A stretch of DNA of 9,497 nucleotides from Tannerella sp. (GTDB lineage: Bacteria > Bacteroidota > Bacteroidia > Bacteroidales > Tannerellaceae), in assembly GCA_031269635.1 (NCBI GenBank), contig JAISYY010000355.1, forward strand, positions 1 to 9,497. The letters are read 5' to 3'. Position 1 is the stretch's first letter, and the number at the start of each line of letters is the position of its first letter. Of the stretch, positions 7,101 to 9,497 are shown in pieces. The position numbers and the translations under genes are program-made. Under the pieces are notes generated by a model that saw only the letters and a list, made by a program, of their open reading frames with translations, had not been told where the DNA came from and made no database searches.

Positions 7101-8225
7101 GAGCCATAATTCATGGAATGAATCCATATAGACAGGCTGTACGGCTCCTTCTCCAATGGTCGGTTTACCGGCATAGGGGTCGAAATGATAGTTCGTGAAA
7201 AAATTTTTCTCCTTCGGCGCCATGAGTACCCCTTTCTGGAAAAGCCCAATCCAGATATTCCCCTGTTTGTCTTCAAACAAAGTCTGCACTTTCGTATCCG
7301 ACAAATCCACCGTCGGACTTTGGATTTTTAAATCCCTGATTTTCCCCTCTACGGTGGAAAAAACGTCGAAGCCGCCGCCCATCGTCCCTATCCATATCTG
7401 GTTTTGGCTGTCCCTGTGCAAGTGACTGATTTTATACACCCTATAGTCCATGGTACGAAAAGACTGCCCGGCAAAAGAAAAAATATTGATTCCGCCGGTA
7501 AGCGTTCCCACCCAAACGTTGCCGTCGGCATCTTCGCATATCGACGAAATTTCATTGGACGAAATACTGTTTTTGTCACCGGGATAATACCGGAACGTAC
7601 GGAACGTCCTGTTAGAGGGATTGTAAATACTCAACCCTTCCTGCCCGGAACCAAACCAGATATTCCCGAAACGGTCTTCATAAATCACATTGATATGGTC
7701 GCTGCATATTCCTGAATTTAACGTATTAAAATAGAGGTATTCGTTTTTATCCGCATCAATCCGAACTACTCCGCTTCCCGAAATGCACGCCCAGATAAAT
7801 CCGTTACGATCTTCCATCAGGAAATAAAACTGCGAAATTTCCCGTTTCCCGTCAAAATGAAGGACTTTATACGGCGTAAACCTGTCCGTCGTGCGATCGT
7901 ACAAACAAAGTCCGGTTAACGTAGCGACCCAGAACCGTCCCTTACTGTCTTCGTAAACTGTCCGGATATGGTTATTTATCAACGAAGTCGTATCATCGAA
8001 CCTGTTCCGGTATACGACAAACCGGCTTCCGTCAAAACGGTTCAGCCCGTCTTCCGTCGCAATCCAGATATGCCCTTCCTTGTCCTGTGTAATCGAAGTG
8101 ATATAACTGCTCGAAAGCCCGTTACTCACGTCGTAAAACCGGGTTTGTTGCGCATTGACCGTAAATGAAATCCAAAGGGCAATGACGCAAAACAGTTCAT
8201 GGCGATTTGTGGATTCAGGTTTCAT
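4179..8225 (-). CDS. Hybrid two-component system sensor/regulator (HTCS) controlling glycan utilisation
   Basis: The protein has 1348 residues from ATG 8225. The frame extends to a TTG at 8315, but ATG 8225 is preferred because it is followed directly by a signal peptide (HELFCVIALWISFTVNA, cleavage near 25). Fourteen Reg_prop blades follow (about 35-665, repeated ED-x-G-x-IW-x-GT-x-x-G units), i.e. two seven-bladed propellers, then a Y_Y_Y domain (about 705-785) and one membrane helix (about 794-813). The cytoplasmic part holds HisKA (SHEIRTPL, H838), HATPase (N954 in ISNAFKYTK, DTGKGIPP from 982, SGIGL from 1013), a receiver (acidic cluster 1100-1104, phospho-acceptor D1143 in SDMMMPEMSG, T1173, K1195) and a C-terminal AraC-type DNA-binding domain (about 1250-1340, ending GFSSPSYFCQAFRDYYGVTP). 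All key phosphotransfer residues are present. HTCS proteins bind an oligosaccharide in the periplasm and activate polysaccharide-utilisation genes; the divergent GH120 gene is the likeliest target here. Confidence 0.96.
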   Translation of the reverse strand: MKPESTNRHELFCVIALWISFTVNAQQTRFYDVSNGLSSSYITSITQDKEGHIWIATEDGLNRFDGSRFVVYRNRFDDTTSLINNHIRTVYEDSKGRFWVATLTGLCLYDRTTDRFTPYKVLHFDGKREISQFYFLMEDRNGFIWACISGSGVVRIDADKNEYLYFNTLNSGICSDHINVIYEDRFGNIWFGSGQEGLSIYNPSNRTFRTFRYYPGDKNSISSNEISSICEDADGNVWVGTLTGGINIFSFAGQSFRTMDYRVYKISHLHRDSQNQIWIGTMGGGFDVFSTVEGKIRDLKIQSPTVDLSDTKVQTLFEDKQGNIWIGLFQKGVLMAPKEKNFFTNYHFDPYAGKPTIGEGAVQPVYMDSFHELWLGVDGKGVYRLDKEMNVIAHYGAGHESRLFDHVALTVCEDSKRHLWFGTFLNGAVRYNRSTDRFDLQLTKGDPPYGLLRSHITDIREDPDGKLWFATNGGGVNIYHPDDRTFEYLVHDESKITENQLIDNFCNMICFGHDSLVWISTFRGLCSYDRKKKSFTSYTSKNKQLPNDIVSFLKEDSRGNLWAGTHNGLACIDRSREHIKIYDVKDGLPNGRIGGIEEDDDGNLWITTTNGLSVYHPESEKFTTYTTADGLYTNEFMRKAIFKTGEGLFIVGSMKGITTFNPSEKRSAPTEPINLLFTNLYIFNEQVTIGSPREVLKKTVNYSDQVTFTHRQNSFSVEFSAIEYHSPDKVHYEVMMEGFNRQWQTVKNRMVTYTNLGAGDYTLHVRAWINDREHACHRQLSIRTLPPFWATKWAELLYLILFISAGYLAYRYINDRVLIRRQEQLTQAKLQFFTDISHEIRTPLTLILSPLGKLIHKNTDATLMQTYDAMYKNGMRLLQLVNQILDLRSVEFGKKKLQVEETNITVFVRDLKNSFNDLAAEKDLAYTFLSEPGEITGYIDTDIVSKALFNLISNAFKYTKQGSVDVSLAVREPERLVISIKDTGKGIPPDQQTRIFDRFYMLEPYSFGYAHSSGIGLNLTGKLIQLHHGEIHLESEEGKGSLFIINIPFRRAFYRPEEISVTHKTVASLEMQPVLLADRHFAKKKPKPNLHSRYTVLVVDDDDDIRRLIISECGETYRVLEAVNGREGLRLAIENGPDLIISDMMMPEMSGIEFCEKIRHNEKCAHIPFIMLTAYFSVEHQIKGLQHGADTYIAKPFDINFLQVTMARLIDSREKLKGKYSPAIPAEENRSVAQSPNSDKLMEKLNKVLQSRLSHPDLCVEVLCRELGMSRTHLNRKIKEMTGESPISYIRRLRLQKSALLLKERKLTVSEIAYAVGFSSPSYFCQAFRDYYGVTPKEYVGINKTAEP

Positions 8226-8243
8226 TCGTAGTATGTAATGAAA
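8220..8243 (-). promoter_or_regulatory. Weak hairpin over the HTCS start codon
   Basis: In the HTCS mRNA sense, TTTCATT (8243-8237) can pair with AATGAAA (8226-8220) across a 10-nt loop. The ATG start (8225-8223) lies inside the second arm. The stem is 7 bp and nearly all A-U, so any effect on translation is uncertain. Confidence 0.25.
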
Positions 8244-8312
8244 GCGCGTTTTCACGGCTAATATGATAACAAAATAAACGGCACGAAAGAACGATACCCC
8301 CGCTGTATAACC

Positions 8313-8342
8313 CAAATACAGAGCCGTTACGACAGCGCCAAA
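8313..8342 (-). promoter_or_regulatory. Candidate HTCS promoter
   Basis: On the minus strand, TTTG (8342-8339) is followed after 18 bp by TGTATTTG (8320-8313), one mismatch from TAnnTTTG. The spacer is 1 bp shorter than the usual 19-21. Transcription would start near 8306, about 80 nt before the ATG. The G15 tract ends 5 bp upstream of the TTTG box. Confidence 0.4.
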
Positions 8343-8347
8343 ATTCC

Positions 8348-8362
8348 GGGGGGGGGGGGGGG
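8348..8362. repeat. Homopolymer run of 15 G (C15 on the HTCS sense strand)
   Basis: Fifteen consecutive G lie between the HTCS gene and the 21-bp array, immediately upstream of the candidate HTCS -33 box. Tracts this long are prone to slipped-strand length changes. An in-frame stop (TGA, 8375-8373) lies upstream of the tract and no ATG-initiated HTCS frame crosses it, so any effect on the HTCS would be on transcription. The exact length may also be affected by sequencing or assembly error. Confidence 0.9.
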
Positions 8363-8520
8363 TAGCTGAAAATCAGTCACTTGCGTTCCCGAAACATGGC
8401 CTGCGGACTTTAAATTGAGCGTTGTATGCAGAGTCTTCATTGGTAAATATTTTCTATTTAAAAACATGGGGGTAAAGATATGGCAAAAAAACAAATTCAC
8501 GAAATTTCCTTAAAAAAAAG

Positions 8521-8727
8521 ATGCAAGTCAAATTATCACATTTTCAAATGTCCCTGGAAATCGTCGACAGTGTTCCGGATATTGTCAGCAATGACGGGGA
8601 CATTGCCGTAAATAACGGAGACATTGCTGTAAATGACGGGGACATTGTTGACAATGTTCCGGATATTGTTGACAATTTAAAATGCCTTAGGTCATTTATT
8701 TTTTGTTTTTACAAAAGAAAATTATAA
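8521..8727 (+). CDS. Doubtful 68-residue repeat ORF
   Basis: The ATG is preceded by an A-rich tract with little ribosome-binding signal. Residues 13-54 are six seven-residue repeats (EIVDSVP, DIVSNDG, DIAVNNG, DIAVNDG, DIVDNVP, DIVDNLK), because the underlying 21-bp DNA repeat is in frame. The C-terminus, CLRSFIFCFYKRKL, is hydrophobic and basic. The stop overlaps the -7 box of the GH120 promoter. I do not recognise a characterised family. The DNA repeat may be the functional element, with the ORF a by-product: a tandem repeat whose period is a multiple of three keeps any stop-free frame open. Alternatively it is a real acidic repeat peptide. Confidence 0.25.
   Translation: MQVKLSHFQMSLEIVDSVPDIVSNDGDIAVNNGDIAVNDGDIVDNVPDIVDNLKCLRSFIFCFYKRKL
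8557..8682. repeat. Six tandem 21-bp repeats upstream of the GH120 promoter
   Basis: Units start at 8557, 8578, 8599, 8620, 8641 and 8662, each 21 bp with the pattern GAyATTGyy-n-n-AATrACGGr. Units 1 and 5 resemble each other (ending GTTCCG), as do 3 and 4 (GACATTGCCGTAAATAACGGA and GACATTGCTGTAAATGACGGG minus the shared ends). The array stops 19 bp before the -33 box of the GH120 promoter. A period of 21 bp is two helical turns, so a bound protein would face the same side of the DNA at every copy. Confidence 0.85.
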
Positions 8728-8732
8728 TTTTG
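8702..8732 (+). promoter_or_regulatory. GH120 promoter (full consensus match)
   Basis: TTTG (8702-8705), a 19-bp spacer and TAATTTTG (8725-8732) match the Bacteroides consensus TTTG-N19-TAnnTTTG at every defined position. Transcription would begin near 8739, leaving a leader of about 79 nt. A perfect 14-bp palindrome, AAAATTATAATTTT (8718-8731), overlaps the -7 box. Confidence 0.75.
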
Positions 8733-8817
8733 TATCATGAAATCGAGTATCAGGAAAATATATTTATTTACAAAGTATTGAAATAGATGATTGTTCACAA
8801 ATTTAAATTATATACTA

Positions 8818-9497
8818 ATGAAAAGGATAAGCATTTTAATTTTACTGCTTGTTGCCGGCAGTCTGGCGTACGGTAAGGAATACCACGTTTCGGTAAAAGG
8901 CAACGATGCAAATTCGGGCACGGAAGCGATGCCGTTCCGAACTATTGGCCGTGCGGCGCAGGCCGCTTATGCAGGCGATGTGATCACCGTTCATGCGGGG
9001 ACATATCGCGAATGGGTGAATCCCCCGCGCGGGGGAACGGACGACGATACGCGCATCGTCTATCGCGCAGCGCCCGGAGAGCGTGTCGAAATCAAAGGCT
9101 CCGAAGTCGTCAATACATGGACGAAGGAAGCCGGCGGTGTCTGGAAAGTAACCCTGCCGAACAGTTTCTTCGGCGATTATAATCCTTATGCCGACCTGAT
9201 TTATGGTGACTGGTTCGACGGACGCGGCAGGATACATCACACCGGCGAAGTGTTTCTCAAAAACAAATCGCTCTACGAAAAGGAGACGCTCGACAAGGTG
9301 CGTAAGCCTGAAATCCATCCCGACAGTAAAGACCCCGAAGCGTCGAAATACGTCTGGTATTGCGAAACCGACGCCGAAAACACTACTATCTGGGCAAATT
9401 TCCATCAGTATAATCCGAATAAGGAACTGGTAGAAATCAGTGTTCGCCGCACCTGTTTCTATCCCGAAAAGCCGGGGATAAACTATCTGACCGTCGA
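8818..9497 (+). CDS. Secreted GH120 beta-xylosidase-like protein, N-terminal part (truncated by window edge)
   Basis: ATG 8818 opens a stop-free frame of 226 codons to the right edge. It begins with a signal peptide (MKRISILILLLVAGSLAYG, cleavage near 19). YHVSVKGNDANSGTEAMPF (22-40) is the usual opening of secreted right-handed parallel beta-helix proteins. The following features match my memory of GH120 beta-xylosidases such as Thermoanaerobacterium XylC: GDVITVHAGTYREWVNPP (53-70), the NSFFGDYNPY motif (115-124), KYVWYCETD (177-185), and TTIWANF...VEISVRRTCFYP (189-216). GH120 enzymes release xylose from the non-reducing end of xylo-oligosaccharides. The catalytic Asp and Glu lie later in the protein, outside the window, so activity cannot be judged. 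The gene is divergent from the HTCS and preceded by a consensus promoter and a 21-bp repeat array, making it the likely first gene of an HTCS-controlled unit. Confidence 0.85.
   Translation, partial: MKRISILILLLVAGSLAYGKEYHVSVKGNDANSGTEAMPFRTIGRAAQAAYAGDVITVHAGTYREWVNPPRGGTDDDTRIVYRAAPGERVEIKGSEVVNTWTKEAGGVWKVTLPNSFFGDYNPYADLIYGDWFDGRGRIHHTGEVFLKNKSLYEKETLDKVRKPEIHPDSKDPEASKYVWYCETDAENTTIWANFHQYNPNKELVEISVRRTCFYPEKPGINYLTV

Larger units (their letters stand above)
8226..8817. other. Divergent intergenic region between the HTCS and GH120 genes
   Basis: This 592-bp stretch holds the HTCS leader and candidate promoter, the G15 tract, about 150 bp with no recognisable feature (8363-8520), a doubtful small ORF containing the 21-bp array, and the GH120 promoter and leader. 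I see no tRNA and no clear intrinsic terminator in it. Confidence 0.7.

Noticed and set aside
8226..8315. N-terminal extension of the HTCS frame to position 8315
   Set aside because: The extension would start at TTG, puts an extra hydrophobic stretch before a normal signal peptide, and overlaps the best candidate promoter. ATG 8225 fits the family better.
8321..8333. GTAACGGCT in the HTCS leader (minus strand), matching part of the 41-bp repeat
   Set aside because: Only nine bases match, the palindrome beside it is missing, and such a short match can arise by chance.

Overview
The window looks like a chromosomal segment from a Bacteroidales bacterium (Bacteroides, Parabacteroides or a relative). 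The evidence is a hybrid two-component system (HTCS) of the kind found almost only in Bacteroidetes, a DUF6261-type gene, secreted glycoside hydrolases, and intergenic promoters that fit the Bacteroides consensus (TTTG, about 19 bp, TAnnTTTG) rather than the E. coli one. Genes are moderately GC-rich and the intergenic DNA is AT-rich. Shine-Dalgarno sequences are weak or absent, as is usual in this phylum.

Layout. (1) Positions 1-429, minus strand: the N-terminal 143 codons of an AbiEi-type antitoxin (type IV toxin-antitoxin), cut by the left edge. It has a good promoter and an AT-rich palindrome in its leader. (2) Positions 430-1002: about 570 bp without a recognisable gene. It holds that promoter, a nested inverted-repeat structure, and five head-to-tail 41-bp repeats, four of which carry a clear palindrome CCGTTA-W-TAACGG or a symmetric variant. 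(3) Positions 1003-1737, plus: DUF6261-like helical cytoplasmic protein. (4) Positions 1753-4161, plus: secreted GH78 alpha-L-rhamnosidase-like enzyme, 15 bp after (3) and probably in the same transcript. (5) Positions 4179-8225, minus: a complete HTCS sensor/regulator, convergent with (4). (6) Positions 8226-8817: intergenic region with a run of 15 G just upstream of a candidate HTCS promoter, then six 21-bp tandem repeats (which also read as a seven-residue repeat in a doubtful 68-codon ORF), then a perfect Bacteroides-type promoter. (7) Positions 8818-9497, plus: the first 226 codons of a secreted GH120 beta-xylosidase-like protein, cut by the right edge.

Functionally, items 4-7 look like part of a glycan-utilisation locus. 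The HTCS would sense a breakdown product in the periplasm and drive nearby enzyme genes, most plausibly the divergent GH120 gene and whatever follows it. GH120 (xylosides) and GH78 (alpha-L-rhamnose) together suggest a plant cell-wall or glycoside substrate, but no SusC/SusD pair is visible here.

The least explained elements are the two tandem-repeat arrays. They lie upstream of different genes and share a near-identical core palindrome. Their periods (21 and 41 bp) are close to two and four turns of B-DNA. The G15 tract, a candidate phase-variable switch for the HTCS, is the other signal that standard annotation would miss.
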